49,783 nt of DNA from Streptacidiphilus anmyonensis. Lineage in GTDB: Bacteria > Actinomycetota > Actinomycetes > Streptomycetales > Streptomycetaceae. Positions 1 through 8,580 of the stretch are shown here, in pieces. The DNA lies in the NCBI RefSeq assembly GCF_000787855.1, contig NZ_BBPQ01000060.1, positions 1-49,783 on the forward strand, written 5' to 3'. Position 1 is the first letter of the stretch, and each line of letters opens with the position of its first letter. The position numbers and the translations under genes were made by a program. Under the pieces are notes generated by a model, which worked only from the letters and a program-made list of their open reading frames with translations, searched no databases and had not been told where the DNA came from.

Positions 1-321
1 ATTCTGACCGAGGGCCGTCCGCTGCCCGCACGGCGCCCTGGCGATACTCCTGGGCCGTGTCGACCGCAGCGACCACGGCTTCGCTCCCGCCCTCCGGACT
101 CGATTCCGCCCGGGGCTGCTCCCGACGGGGCGTTCCCGGGCGAGGCCGGTGTCATTCCTGACCTGCCCCGCCCGCACTGACGGCGGGACCGAGGATGCGG
201 CACCGCCCACCGGAGAAGTGGGCCCCGGCGTGCGACCGGGGCCCACTGCCCGCCTGCGGGGTTCCCCCGCGTTCCACGGCCCGACGCGGGAAGCTGTCGG
301 CGCCGTGGGCCGGAGCAGGTG
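1..321. other. Left-edge region without a callable gene
   Basis: I cannot assign a gene here. The minus strand has an open frame from about 150 to the left edge whose codons look coding-like, but it has no convincing start or ribosome site and runs off the window. It may be part of a neighbouring gene. The rest, before the TfoX-N stop at 322, shows no feature. Confidence 0.3.
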
Positions 322-651
322 CTACTTGGGCGGCAGGCTCGACGCGAAGGAGCAGCCCCGGTCGACCCAGTCCGCCAGGACTTCGTCTTCCGACAGGGCA
401 GACGCCTCCACGACGACCCAACCGCGCATCGGGCGCCCGGTGAAGTCGAAGAGCCGCGCCCCGGGGCGCGCAAGGGCGGCTGTGGTGGACTCGGGACCCA
501 CTCTGACGATCAGTTCGTCGCCGATCACTCCGACGGCCAGGTTGCCCTGGAAGAGGAACGACAACCCGCCGAACATCCGCTTCTCGGTGACTCCCGGTTC
601 CGTTCCCAGCCTGTCCCGGATCCTCTCCGCCAGTCCTTCGTCGAATGCCAC
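322..651 (-). CDS. TfoX N-terminal domain protein
   Basis: A 109-residue protein matching a stand-alone TfoX_N domain. The start (MAFDEGLAERIRDRL) is followed by the family hallmark KRMFGGLSFLFQGNLAVGVI, a VRVGPE strand, and the closing GRPMRGWVVV segment. In Haemophilus TfoX is a competence regulator, but the short actinobacterial proteins with only the N-terminal domain have no established role and should not be called competence factors. Length fits the single-domain family. It stands alone, with no clear operon partner. The family call is firm; the function is unknown. Confidence 0.88.
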   Translation of the reverse strand: MAFDEGLAERIRDRLGTEPGVTEKRMFGGLSFLFQGNLAVGVIGDELIVRVGPESTTAALARPGARLFDFTGRPMRGWVVVEASALSEDEVLADWVDRGCSFASSLPPK

Positions 652-1043
652 GGGTCCTCCTCACCCTCCCCTGGGTCGCCGCACCTGGTGCTCCAGGCGC
701 CCGCGGCAGGTCTCAGTCCTGCACGTCGCGTGCTCGATGATCTGCTGCACGGATCTCATGGTTCCGGCCTCCCGGCTCGGCCGCGCGGCAGACGACTGCT
801 TCCTCCAGCGTCCGTCGGCGACGGGCAGCGCGCATGTCGCCCTGCGATGCGCCAGTGGCCGGCCGGCCGGTTTCGCCGCCTCCGGCCCAGCACGCCCACG
901 GGGTCGTGCCGACCCGGCCGGGCTTCGACGGCAGCCCCGGGGCCGCAGCCGCGCGGGGACGACGCCGGGGCCTTCGGCCCGCGGCAGGCCCTGGTACCGG
1001 GCCGGACCAGGTGCGAGACTGGCCGGGAAGGACGGAGGCTGCC
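652..1043. other. Non-coding spacer
   Basis: About 390 bases between the divergent TfoX-N and methyltransferase genes. Open frames on both strands lack ribosome sites and recognisable protein content. I see no convincing hairpin or operator. Confidence 0.5.
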
Positions 1044-1670
1044 ATGGGGTTCTATTCCGAGCAGGTCGTCCCGCGGATCATCAACGTGGTGTGCGGAGTC
1101 AAGGAAGCCCAGCATCTGCGGCGCCGGGTCTGCGAGGGCTTGGAGGGCGATGTCCTGGAGATCGGCTTCGGCTCCGGTCTGAACGTCCCCTTCTATCCGG
1201 AGGCCGTCACGCGCGTGGAGGCGATCGATCCCTCCGACGTGGGTTGGAAGCTGGCCGGCAAGCGCCTCGCGGCGACCCGCGTCCACGTGGAGCGCGCAGG
1301 CCTGGACGGCCAGGCGCTGCCGTTCGCGGACGACAGTTTCGACGCCGCCCTGTCGACCTGGGCCCTGTGCACCATCCCGGACGCCGACGCCGCCCTGCGT
1401 GAGGTGCGCCGCGTCCTCAAACCCGGAGGGACGCTCCACTTCCTCGAACACGGCCTGGCCCCCGCGGACGACGAGAGCGTGCGCCGCTGGCAGCACCGCC
1501 TCGACCCGCTGGAACAGCGACTCATGGACGGCTGCCACCTCACCCGGCCCGTGGTCGACATGCTGACCGCAGCGGGCTTCGTCATCACCGACCTCGACGT
1601 CTTCTACGAGAAGGGCGCACCGAAACCGATGGGTGCCGACTCGCTCGGGATCGCGGTGTCCCCCGGCTGA
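1044..1670 (+). CDS. Class I SAM-dependent methyltransferase
   Basis: A 208-residue methyltransferase of the Methyltransf_11 type. Motif I is VLEIGFGSGLNVPFY (about residues 32-46), followed by the acidic VEAIDPS at the end of strand 2, the LPFADDSFDAA post-II segment and LREVRRVLKPGGTLHFLEHG. The start at 1044 is chosen because GGAGG lies 5 bases upstream and the frame before it does not look like protein. The C-terminal DVFYEKGAPKP and GADSLGIA resemble proteins annotated as phospholipid or menaquinone-type methyltransferases, but the substrate cannot be read from sequence. It appears monocistronic. Confidence 0.9.
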   Translation: MGFYSEQVVPRIINVVCGVKEAQHLRRRVCEGLEGDVLEIGFGSGLNVPFYPEAVTRVEAIDPSDVGWKLAGKRLAATRVHVERAGLDGQALPFADDSFDAALSTWALCTIPDADAALREVRRVLKPGGTLHFLEHGLAPADDESVRRWQHRLDPLEQRLMDGCHLTRPVVDMLTAAGFVITDLDVFYEKGAPKPMGADSLGIAVSPG

Positions 1671-2447
1671 CAGATGCCCGGAACGGGCCGAACTCCCGAG
1701 GGAGGGATCCATCCGGTGCCGCCGGACCGGCTCTCGGTCGAACCGACCGGATCCCCTCCGGATCCGTTCGGCCGACGCGATCCGCCCCGGTCCCCCGCAC
1801 GCGGCTGCCCGGCCCGGCGGGCTGCCGGAGGGCCGCCCCGAGCCGGGACGGAGCCCCAATTCCGCGTCGCCGCTGCGGAAGTAGGCGGCGCCCGAGCTGC
1901 GCGCCGAGCGACGCCGACACCGACGCCGACGCCGACGCACAGTGGAGCCGGCCGCGCCCCGCGTCAGGGCCACGTGCGTGCCGGTGAGGACGACCGGCCC
2001 GGGCACGGGCCGGGCCCCCTGTCAGCCCTCGGTGCGGGCACGGTGACGCTCGACCAGCGCGGGCCGCGCCGCCTCGGCGACGAGGCGCTCGCCGCACGGG
2101 ACCGGTGAGAGGAGCACGGGCGGCCGCGCCTGTACCTGCTCACCTGGGCGGACGACGTCCGGCGAACCGCCGTGTCAGCGGTCGGTTCCGGATCCCCGCC
2201 CGTGGTCACCTGATGGGGAGCCACCGGGCCGTCGACCTCACAGTGGGGAGCGCTCGGGGCCGCCTCAGCTCTGCGCGACGGGGCGGGCGTCCGAACAGGT
2301 GAGAGACCGCCGACACGGAACGCAGGACTGTTGTGCCGGGCCAGGCTGCGCGTCAGGCTCGCCGTTGGCAGGGAGACCGCGACGGCCGACGCGAGGCCTA
2401 AAGCCAGTGGCGGGCGCGCGTGCCGGGCCCGCGCGAGAGGAGCGAGG
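1671..2447. other. Long spacer with no supported gene
   Basis: Nearly 780 bases between the methyltransferase and the aldo/keto reductase. Several overlapping frames are open on both strands, as expected from base composition, but none has a ribosome site or recognisable family content. A short hexamer repeat lies at 1911-1940. The stretch around 2040-2210 could be a decayed gene, but I cannot name it. Confidence 0.4.
1911..1940 (+). repeat. Short hexanucleotide tandem repeat
   Basis: ACGCCG repeats about 4.7 times with one substitution (ACACCG in the second unit). It lies in non-coding sequence and is probably a simple-sequence run typical of high-GC DNA. Confidence 0.7.
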
Positions 2448-3266
2448 ATGTCCACCGACAGGAACCCGACCACGAGGCTCGCCGACGGCGCCGAGATCCC
2501 GCTGCTCGGGCTCGGTGTCTGGCAGGTGCCCGACGGGCCCGAATGCGTCAACGCCGTCAGGTGGGCACTCGAGCTCGGATACACGCACATCGACACCGCG
2601 CAGGCCTACAGGAACGAGCGGAGCGTCGGCACGGCCCTGAAGGACAGCGGCGTCGACCGGGACAAGGTCTTCGTCACCACCAAGTTCCTGCCGAGCGGTG
2701 ATGATCCGGTGGCCGCGATCGAGCAGAGCCTGCGCCGACTCGGCCTCGATTTCGTCGACCTGTACATCATCCACTGGCCGCAAGGCGGGCCCACCTGGGC
2801 ATGGCCCGGCATGGAACGGGCACGGGAACGCGGCTACGCCCGCTCGATCGGCGTGTCGAACTTCAGCGCGGCGGAACTGGAGAGCCTGGCGCAGACCGCG
2901 CAGGTGATGCCGGTGGTGAACCAGGTGCACTTCAACCCCACCGCCTACCGCCGGGGCCTTCTTGAAGCCTGCCGGCAACGGGACGTGGCCCTCGAGGCGT
3001 ACAGTCCGCTCGGCACCGGCAGGCTGCTGTCGGATCCGACCGTCGGCGCTGTCGCCGCGCGGCTCGCCTGCTCGCCCGCCCAGGTCCTGCTGCGCTGGTG
3101 CGTTCAGCGGGGCGTCCCGGTGGTCGCCAAGTCGACGCACCGCGACCGGATCGACGCCAACCGGCAGATCTTCGACTTCGAGCTCTCCGACGAGGATCTC
3201 GCGCGCCTGGATGCACTCGACCGCACCGGCGGTACGACGGCGGCGAACGAACATCCCTGGTGGTAG
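2448..3266 (+). CDS. Aldo/keto reductase
   Basis: A 272-residue NADPH-dependent oxidoreductase with a TIM-barrel fold. The catalytic tetrad is visible: Asp49 and Tyr54 in HIDTAQAYRNE, Lys79 in VTTKF and His109 in YIIHWP. SIGVSNFS and the cofactor-binding VPVVAKSTHRDRI also match the family, and the length is typical. The ATG at 2448 follows a GAGAGGAGCGAGG ribosome site. The C-terminal tail NEHPWW resembles actinobacterial 2,5-diketo-D-gluconate reductase-like members. The physiological carbonyl substrate is unknown. It appears to be a single-gene unit. Confidence 0.93.
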   Translation: MSTDRNPTTRLADGAEIPLLGLGVWQVPDGPECVNAVRWALELGYTHIDTAQAYRNERSVGTALKDSGVDRDKVFVTTKFLPSGDDPVAAIEQSLRRLGLDFVDLYIIHWPQGGPTWAWPGMERARERGYARSIGVSNFSAAELESLAQTAQVMPVVNQVHFNPTAYRRGLLEACRQRDVALEAYSPLGTGRLLSDPTVGAVAARLACSPAQVLLRWCVQRGVPVVAKSTHRDRIDANRQIFDFELSDEDLARLDALDRTGGTTAANEHPWW

Positions 3267-3439
3267 GCCGGTGCCAGGGCCTGTCTTGTGGATCAGCGAC
3301 GCCTTCGTCCGCCGCGTCCTGTCGTCGGGCAGGACCTCCGACCGGTTGTCGGCCGGCGCCTTCATCGTCTGTTCGGCGACGTCCTCGGGGCTGAGCTGGA
3401 GGGCGCGGCGCTTCGAGCGGGGCGTCGGATCAGTGGAAC

Positions 3440-4144
3440 ATGTCGGGCATGAAGGCGAGTGGGACGTACCGAAGCGGAGCGCCGTACGACGAGCCCGACG
3501 CGCACCTGGTCGGCTCCGACAAGGTGATGGCGCGCCTGGTCCATGAGCTCGGCCCGATCAGTCCGCCCGTCGTGGCGGTGCCGGACGACCTGCTCGGGGC
3601 TCTGACGGCGGCGGTCGTGCGGCAGCAGGTGTCCGCCGCCGCGGCCGGCGCCATCTTCGACCGGCTGCTGCGCTACTTCGGCGGCCGGATGCCGGCGGCC
3701 GGCGAACTGCTGCACGCGGGCGAGGACTTGCGCACGACGGTGGGCCTGTCCCACGCGAAGGAGCGCACGCTGCGCGCGCTCGCGGGCCGCGTCCACGACG
3801 GGGTGCTGGACCTGGACCGGCTGCCGCGCCTGCCGGACGAGGAGGTCCTGCAGGCGCTGACGTCGGTGCCCGGGATCGGGCCCTGGACCGCTGGCGTGTT
3901 CATGATGTTCCGCCTCCACCGGTCGGACGTCATGCTCTCGGGCGACCTCGGCATCCGCAAGGGCGTCGAAGTCGCCTACCGCCTCGGCCGGCTGCCGTCC
4001 GCGAAGGCCGTGGACGAGATCGCGGCAGCTTGGCGTCCCTACCGCTCCCGCAGCTGCCTGTACCTGTGGGCGGTGCCGGTCGCGGCCCCGGAACGGCGGG
4101 ACCCGCGGCCGGACCGGGAACGCGGCCCCGCGCGCAGCGAGTGA
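3440..4144 (+). CDS. DNA-3-methyladenine glycosylase 2 family protein (HhH-GPD)
   Basis: A 234-residue base-excision repair glycosylase of the AlkA/HhH-GPD superfamily. The helix-hairpin-helix with Gly/Pro-rich loop is LTSVPGIGPWTAGVFMM, followed by LSGDLGIRKG, whose Asp is the expected catalytic residue. LLGALTAAVVRQQVSAAAA matches the N-terminal helices, and YRSRSCLYLW is the usual closing helix. Alternative ATGs lie at 3440 and 3449. It is shorter than E. coli AlkA, lacking its extra N-terminal domain, as is common in actinobacteria. Its likely role is removal of alkylated purines. The basic tail after about residue 215 is poorly conserved. Confidence 0.92.
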   Translation: MSGMKASGTYRSGAPYDEPDAHLVGSDKVMARLVHELGPISPPVVAVPDDLLGALTAAVVRQQVSAAAAGAIFDRLLRYFGGRMPAAGELLHAGEDLRTTVGLSHAKERTLRALAGRVHDGVLDLDRLPRLPDEEVLQALTSVPGIGPWTAGVFMMFRLHRSDVMLSGDLGIRKGVEVAYRLGRLPSAKAVDEIAAAWRPYRSRSCLYLWAVPVAAPERRDPRPDRERGPARSE

Positions 4145-4383
4145 AGGGCGAGGAAGCAACAGTGCCGGTCCGGGACCTGCTCGAGGGGCGCAGGCACAGA
4201 ACTTGGTTCCGCGCCGAAGGTGGGGGCGCGAGGCACCGGCCGCCGAAGCCCGGACCGGGCTGCAGCCCACGCGGCGCGCGCGGCTCACGCGTACAGGGGA
4301 TGTCGCGGCCGGGCGCCGCGGGTGAGGATGGCCATGTCCGGGTGACCGATCGGATGGAGCATGATGGCAACGGACCACCAGCC

Positions 4384-5376
4384 ATGAAGATCGCCGTGCT
4401 GGACGACTACCTGAGGGTCGCCCGGGGTCTGGCGGACTGGGACTCCCTCGGCGCCCAGGTCGACGTCTTCACCGAGCCGCTCCCGGACGAGGAGGCGGTC
4501 GTCACCGCGCTGTCCGGGTACGACGTGGTCGTGGCGATGCGCGAGCGGACCCCGTTCCCGGCATCGGTGCTGAGCCGGCTGCCGAAGTTGGCCCTGCTGG
4601 TCACCACCGGCCCGGGCAACGCGGCGATCGACCTCGACGCCGCCCGGCGCCTGGACATCACCGTCACCAGCACGCGGTACTTCCCGCAGCCCACCGTCGA
4701 GCTGACCTGGGCGCTGATCCTCGCCGCCGCCCGGCTGATCCCGCAGAGCGCCGAATCGGTCCGCCAGGGCGGCTGGCAGGTGGGGCTGGGCACGAGCCTG
4801 AACCGCACGACCCTCGGCATTCTGGGGCTCGGCAGCATCGGCACCCGGGTCGCCAAGGTCGGCCATGCCTTCGGCATGGAGGTCGTCGCCTGGAGCCAGA
4901 ACCTGCGGCCCGAGGATGCCCAGGCCAAGGGGGTGCGGTACGTGTCGTGTGAGGAGCTGTTCGCCGGATCGGACGTCCTCAGCATCCACCTGCGGCTCAG
5001 CGAGCGGACCCGCGGGATCGTCGGCGCCGGCGAGCTGCGCCTGATGAAGGCGTCGTCGATCCTGGTCAACACCTCACGGGGGCCGCTGATCGACGAGGCC
5101 GCGCTGCTTCGCGCCCTGAACGAGAACTGGATCGCGGCCGCGGCGCTGGACGTCTTCGACCGCGAACCGCTGCCCGCGGAGCATCCCCTGCGCTCGGCGC
5201 CCAACACCGTCCTGACCCCGCACATCGGATATGTGGCCCGGGATCTGTTCGAGGTGTTCTACCGGGACGCGGTCGAGGACATCGCGGCCTGGTCCGCCGG
5301 CAGCCCGCTGCGGACTCTGACGCCGCCTGGTCCCCGGACTCAGGGACCAGGCCGCCAGCCGCCTGCCAGCGGCTGA
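4384..5376 (+). CDS. D-2-hydroxyacid dehydrogenase family protein
   Basis: A 330-residue NAD(P)-dependent dehydrogenase. The Rossmann motif is LGILGLGSIGTRVAKVG, and the catalytic triad Arg-Glu-His is visible as NTSRGPLIDE, DREPLP and LTPHIGY. The family covers phosphoglycerate, glyoxylate/hydroxypyruvate and D-lactate dehydrogenases; the short N-terminal domain starting MKIAVLDDY is the usual form in actinobacterial members of unknown substrate. A start at 4354 would add ten residues, but 4384 fits the conserved N-terminus. It converges with the MerR gene, the stops being only 25 bases apart. Confidence 0.92.
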   Translation: MKIAVLDDYLRVARGLADWDSLGAQVDVFTEPLPDEEAVVTALSGYDVVVAMRERTPFPASVLSRLPKLALLVTTGPGNAAIDLDAARRLDITVTSTRYFPQPTVELTWALILAAARLIPQSAESVRQGGWQVGLGTSLNRTTLGILGLGSIGTRVAKVGHAFGMEVVAWSQNLRPEDAQAKGVRYVSCEELFAGSDVLSIHLRLSERTRGIVGAGELRLMKASSILVNTSRGPLIDEAALLRALNENWIAAAALDVFDREPLPAEHPLRSAPNTVLTPHIGYVARDLFEVFYRDAVEDIAAWSAGSPLRTLTPPGPRTQGPGRQPPASG

Positions 5377-5401
5377 CGGGTGTCCAGCCGGCGGCCGCCT
5401 G

Positions 5402-6220
5402 CTAGCCGTCGGCGCGGAAGACGGGCCAGCCCACTTCGGTGACCAGCGCGCTCTCGTCGGTCACGTCGAGGGGGCTGCGCAGGTAGAACTCGCGCAGTGG
5501 GCCGTCGACGCCGATCTCGTGGCGCGCGACGTGCGTGCCCAGGTCGCCGTAGGTGAGATCGATGGTCTGCAGGGTCCCGCGGTGGACCGCGACCGCGAGT
5601 TCCCCACCGGGCACCACGACGGTGTCGATGCGGCCGACCGGCCGCACGTCGCCGTCGACCGGGACGAACACGAGCGCCTCGCCGCGCTCCTCTTCGAGCA
5701 GCGCGTTCGCGAAGAGACCGCCCATCGGGCCGGTGGTGTGCAGCGCGCGGGCCGTGGTGAAGCCGTGCAGCTCGCCCAGCGCGCCCTGCCACCAGCCGGC
5801 GAGGTCCTGTCGGTCGACGACCTCGCGGATCCCGATCGCCGCCTGTCGGCGGAGGGTGCGGTATTCGATGGTCGACCCGTGCGCGGGCCGGGCCAGCAGG
5901 GCGCGCAGTGATTCGACGGCGCTCTGTGCCTGCGCCAGCCGGTCCTCCAGACGGGCGAGGTGCGCGGCGATCAGCTCGTTGCGGGTGCTCGTATCTGCGG
6001 TAGCCAGCACCGCCTTCACCTCCGGCACTGGCATGTCGAGGTTCCGCAGACGCACGATCACCTGCGCGGTGGGCACCTGGTCCGGTGAGTAGTACCGGTA
6101 GCCGCTGCCCGGGTCGACAGCAGCCGGTGCGAGCAGACCGACGTCGTGGTAGTGCCGCAGGGTCTTGATGCTCAGATGGGTCGCACGGGAGAACTCGCCG
6201 ACCGTCATGCCGGTGTGCAT
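5402..6220 (-). CDS. MerR family transcriptional regulator with GyrI-like effector domain
   Basis: A 272-residue regulator. Residues 1-75 form the MerR winged helix (FSRATHLSIKTLRHYHDVGLL, then GYRYYSPDQV). A dimerisation helix follows at about 85-130, then a GyrI-like/BmrR-type ligand domain to the C-terminus. It should bind DNA as a dimer and sense a small cationic or hydrophobic compound. The ATG at 6220 coincides with the predicted transcription start, so the mRNA is probably leaderless; a second in-frame ATG is at 6208. It is divergent from the NTF2-like gene, and the two MerR-type palindromes between them suggest control of both. Confidence 0.93.
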   Translation of the reverse strand: MHTGMTVGEFSRATHLSIKTLRHYHDVGLLAPAAVDPGSGYRYYSPDQVPTAQVIVRLRNLDMPVPEVKAVLATADTSTRNELIAAHLARLEDRLAQAQSAVESLRALLARPAHGSTIEYRTLRRQAAIGIREVVDRQDLAGWWQGALGELHGFTTARALHTTGPMGGLFANALLEEERGEALVFVPVDGDVRPVGRIDTVVVPGGELAVAVHRGTLQTIDLTYGDLGTHVARHEIGVDGPLREFYLRSPLDVTDESALVTEVGWPVFRADG

Positions 6221-6226
6221 GGCACC

Positions 6227-6258
6227 AGTGTCAACCCTCCCCCTGCCGGAGGGTCCAA
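6227..6258 (-). promoter_or_regulatory. MerR-type operator and leaderless promoter of the merR gene
   Basis: A perfect inverted repeat ACCCTCC-N7-GGAGGGT lies at 6234-6254. On the minus strand it sits between a TTGGAC -35 (6253-6258) and a GACACT -10 (6227-6232) spaced 20 bases apart, the over-long spacer typical of MerR-controlled promoters. The predicted transcription start falls at the ATG at 6220. Binding by the adjacent MerR is inferred. Confidence 0.75.
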
Positions 6259-6271
6259 CCGGGATCCGCGC

Positions 6272-6302
6272 TTGAGCCTCCGGCGGGGGGAGGGCCCAGG
6301 GT
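6272..6302 (+). promoter_or_regulatory. Second MerR-type operator facing the NTF2-like gene
   Basis: CCTCC-N7-GGAGG at 6277-6293 repeats the core of the neighbouring site. On the plus strand it lies between a TTGAGC -35 (6272-6277) and a weak CAGGGT -10 (6297-6302), a 19-base spacer. It would drive the gene starting at 6350. The weak -10 fits an activator-dependent promoter. Confidence 0.6.
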
Positions 6303-6349
6303 CGGCAGTGGGCGCCGCACGGCGCCGATGCCTCACGAGGAGAGTCGCC

Positions 6350-6724
6350 ATGGACACGAACGCCCTGACCGCAGCACTGCCCCGGGCCGTCGCCACCTAC
6401 GTCGAGGCGGTCAACGCCTTCGACGTCGACGCCGTCATGGCCACCTTCGCCGCCGACGCCGTGGTCAACGACGCCAGCCGCGAATTCGCCGACCCCGGCT
6501 CGATCCGTGCCTGGCTGGACCGCGAGATCGTCGGTGACAAGGTCACCATGGACGTGACAGAGCTCTCCCGGCACGGCGACCTGACGATCGTGCGGGCGCG
6601 CTACGACGGCGAGTACGACAAGACCAACCTGCCCGACGAACTGGTGCTCACCAACTACCTCACGATCGCCGACGGCAAGATCACCTCGCTCGTCATCGTG
6701 CACAACCAACCCTCCCCCTACTGA
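6350..6724 (+). CDS. SnoaL/NTF2-like protein
   Basis: A 124-residue protein of the nuclear-transport-factor-2 fold. AVATYVEAVNAFDVDAVMATFAADAVVNDAS is the usual first helix and strand, followed by GSIRAWLDREIVG and a final sheet ending LTIADGKITSLVIVHNQPS. Such cone-shaped proteins may be enzymes (SnoaL cyclases, ketosteroid isomerase-like) or ligand binders, and nothing here identifies the substrate. The ATG at 6350 follows a GAGGAGAG ribosome site. It is divergent from the MerR regulator and probably its target. Confidence 0.9.
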   Translation: MDTNALTAALPRAVATYVEAVNAFDVDAVMATFAADAVVNDASREFADPGSIRAWLDREIVGDKVTMDVTELSRHGDLTIVRARYDGEYDKTNLPDELVLTNYLTIADGKITSLVIVHNQPSPY

Positions 6725-6796
6725 GAGCGGAACATCGCGCGAGCGGGCACGAAGCAGGCCCGACTCACGATGGGCCGGTCAAGGCGCCGGCCGACC

Positions 6797-8212
6797 TCAG
6801 GGACTGGGCGAACTCACTCGGGACCTGACAGTGTGCCCCCGCGGCCCTGGCCGGGTCTGCTGGTAGGCGTGGCCCACTCGCAGGAGGGTGGGCTCATCGA
6901 GGGGCCGGCCGAGCAGTTGGAGGCCGATGGGCATGCCCGCCGCGTCGTGGCCGACCGGAACGGTCAGGGCGGGCACTCCGGTGATGTTGGCGGGGGCGCA
7001 GAGGCGCACGTAGGCGTCGGAGACGCTCTCGGTCGTGCCGTCGGGCCAGGTGACCGTCTGCTCGTCGGCCCGGACCGCGGGCATCGGGACGGTGGGGGCG
7101 GCGATCACGTCGACCCGCTCCAGCATCCGTGCCCACTCGGCGCGCATGAGCGTGCGGGCGCGTTGAGCGCGCAGGTAGTCACCGGCGCTCATCAACTCGC
7201 TTGCCTCCAACAGGATGCGGACGTCCTCCTGGTACCGCTCGGGGACGGTGCGCAGGCTGCCTTCGTGGTAGGAGCCGGCCTCCGGCACCATCAGGCCCCA
7301 CTGGGTGGCCTGGATGTAGCGGGTCATCGGGATGTCGACCTCGACGAGCTGTGCGCCCAGGGCTTCCAACTGTGCGACGGCGCTCCGGACGGCGGCCTCC
7401 ACCTGCGGGTGGACGTGGTCGAAGTAGTAGGTGCGCGGCAGGCCGACGCGTAGCCCCGTCAGGTCGGTGGCGGGACCGGGCCGGTAGTCCGCGGCGGGCG
7501 CGGACAGGGACGCGGGGTCGCGCGGGTCGTGTCCCGCCAGCGCGGTCAGCACCAGGGCCGCGTCCTCGACGGTGCGGGTGATGGGGCCGACGTGGTCGAG
7601 CGACCACGACAGGGAGGTGACGCCGTGGCGCGGGACGAGACCGTAGGTCGGCTTGAGGCCGACGACCCCGTTGAGTGCGGCGGGCACCCGGATGGACCCG
7701 CCGGTGTCGGTGCCGAGGGCGAAGGTCGCGGTGCCTGACGCGACGGCGACCGCGGAGCCCCCGCTGGAGCCGCCGGCGACGCGCCCCGGATCCCAGGCGT
7801 TGCGGGTCTGCGGGGTGGTCAGGCCGAAGGCGAACTCGTGGGTGTGGGTCTTGCCGAGCAGGATCGCACCGGCTGCGCCCAGGCGCGCGGCGACCGCGCT
7901 GTCCGCTGTCGCACGATGGCCGGCGCGGACGCGGGAGCTGGCCGTGGTGGGCATCCCGCTGACGTCGATCAGGTCCTTGAGCGCCATCGGGATGCCGTGC
8001 AGCGGTCCCCGGTAACAGCCTTGCGCGACCTCGTGTTCGGCCTCGGCCGCCGCCCGGCGGGCCTGCTCCGCGGCGACCGTGACGTAGGCGCCGAGGTGCG
8101 GCTCCGCCTCCTCGACGCGGCCGAGGACGGAGTCGACCAGTTCCACCGGGGACAGTCGCCGGGCACGTATCGCGTCGGCGGCCTCCGCAAGGGACAGTTC
8201 ATGCGGCTGCAT
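6797..8212 (-). CDS. Amidase (amidase-signature family, GatA/AtzE-like)
   Basis: A 471-residue amidase-signature hydrolase. The Ser-cisSer-Lys triad is visible: Lys79 in ALKDLID, Ser149 in GGSSGGS and Ser173 in GTDTGGSIRVP, with the conserved 24-residue gap between the serines. Length matches GatA and AtzE. The ATG at 8212 is chosen because AGGAGGAG lies just upstream; the frame continues further but would read through the preceding gene's coding sequence. It overlaps the GatC/AtzG-like gene by 14 bases, implying translational coupling and a two-subunit enzyme. No gatB is present, so tRNA amidation is unlikely; hydrolysis of a small amide or ureide is the better guess. Confidence 0.92.
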   Translation of the reverse strand: MQPHELSLAEAADAIRARRLSPVELVDSVLGRVEEAEPHLGAYVTVAAEQARRAAAEAEHEVAQGCYRGPLHGIPMALKDLIDVSGMPTTASSRVRAGHRATADSAVAARLGAAGAILLGKTHTHEFAFGLTTPQTRNAWDPGRVAGGSSGGSAVAVASGTATFALGTDTGGSIRVPAALNGVVGLKPTYGLVPRHGVTSLSWSLDHVGPITRTVEDAALVLTALAGHDPRDPASLSAPAADYRPGPATDLTGLRVGLPRTYYFDHVHPQVEAAVRSAVAQLEALGAQLVEVDIPMTRYIQATQWGLMVPEAGSYHEGSLRTVPERYQEDVRILLEASELMSAGDYLRAQRARTLMRAEWARMLERVDVIAAPTVPMPAVRADEQTVTWPDGTTESVSDAYVRLCAPANITGVPALTVPVGHDAAGMPIGLQLLGRPLDEPTLLRVGHAYQQTRPGPRGHTVRSRVSSPSP

Positions 8213-8408
8213 CGTGCTCCTCCTGTCCGGCCCGGTACGCGGCGGCGGGCGGGACGTCCGCGAGGTCCAGCTCGCGCAGGACCGCGACGACGCGGTGGAT
8301 GTGGTCGGCGACCGCGGCGACCGCGGCGTGGCGCTCGGCCGGCAGCACGAGTCCGGCGCGCGCCGCCCAGCGGGCGGCCTCCGCTGGGGTGAGTTCGACG
8401 GCGGACAC
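8199..8408 (-). CDS. GatC/AtzG-like small subunit (DUF4089-type)
   Basis: A 69-residue helical protein starting at the GTG at 8408, with AGGGAGAA upstream. The core VAAVADHIHRVVAVLRELDL followed by ADVPPAAAYRAG resembles the GatC/AtzG pattern of two helices and an extended arm that wraps the amidase. In the s-triazine pathway AtzG stabilises the AtzE amidase; tight coupling to the downstream amidase suggests the same arrangement. The last residues overlap the amidase start. The relationship rests on pattern and context, not a search. Confidence 0.75.
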   Translation of the reverse strand: MSAVELTPAEAARWAARAGLVLPAERHAAVAAVADHIHRVVAVLRELDLADVPPAAAYRAGQEEHDAAA

Positions 8409-8466
8409 AGGTGTTCTCCCTGTCGGTGTCGTTCGGATCGGCGCGGCAACCACCGACCAAAGAAAG

Positions 8467-8479
8467 GCTAAGGATTTGC
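8467..8479. promoter_or_regulatory. TetR-type operator, copy 1 (amidase unit)
   Basis: GCTAA-GGA-TTTGC, 59 bases upstream of the small-subunit GTG. It matches two more copies at 9568-9580 and 9617-9629 (GCWAA-N3-TTWGC, with A-runs to the left and T-runs to the right). The likely ligand is the TetR protein encoded at 9632-10207. Confidence 0.7.
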
Positions 8480-8580
8480 TTTGGTTGGCGCCGGAGGCCG
8501 CGATGGCTCGCAAGCCCTGCGAGAGCGGCGGAACCGAGCCCGTCGCGCGGTCAAGGCTCGGCGGCCGGCCCGTCGCGCGC

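Noticed and set aside
1964..2596. A 210-codon minus-strand frame in the spacer before the aldo/keto reductase
   Set aside because: It overlaps the start of the aldo/keto reductase gene, has no ribosome site and is Ser/Ala/Pro low-complexity.
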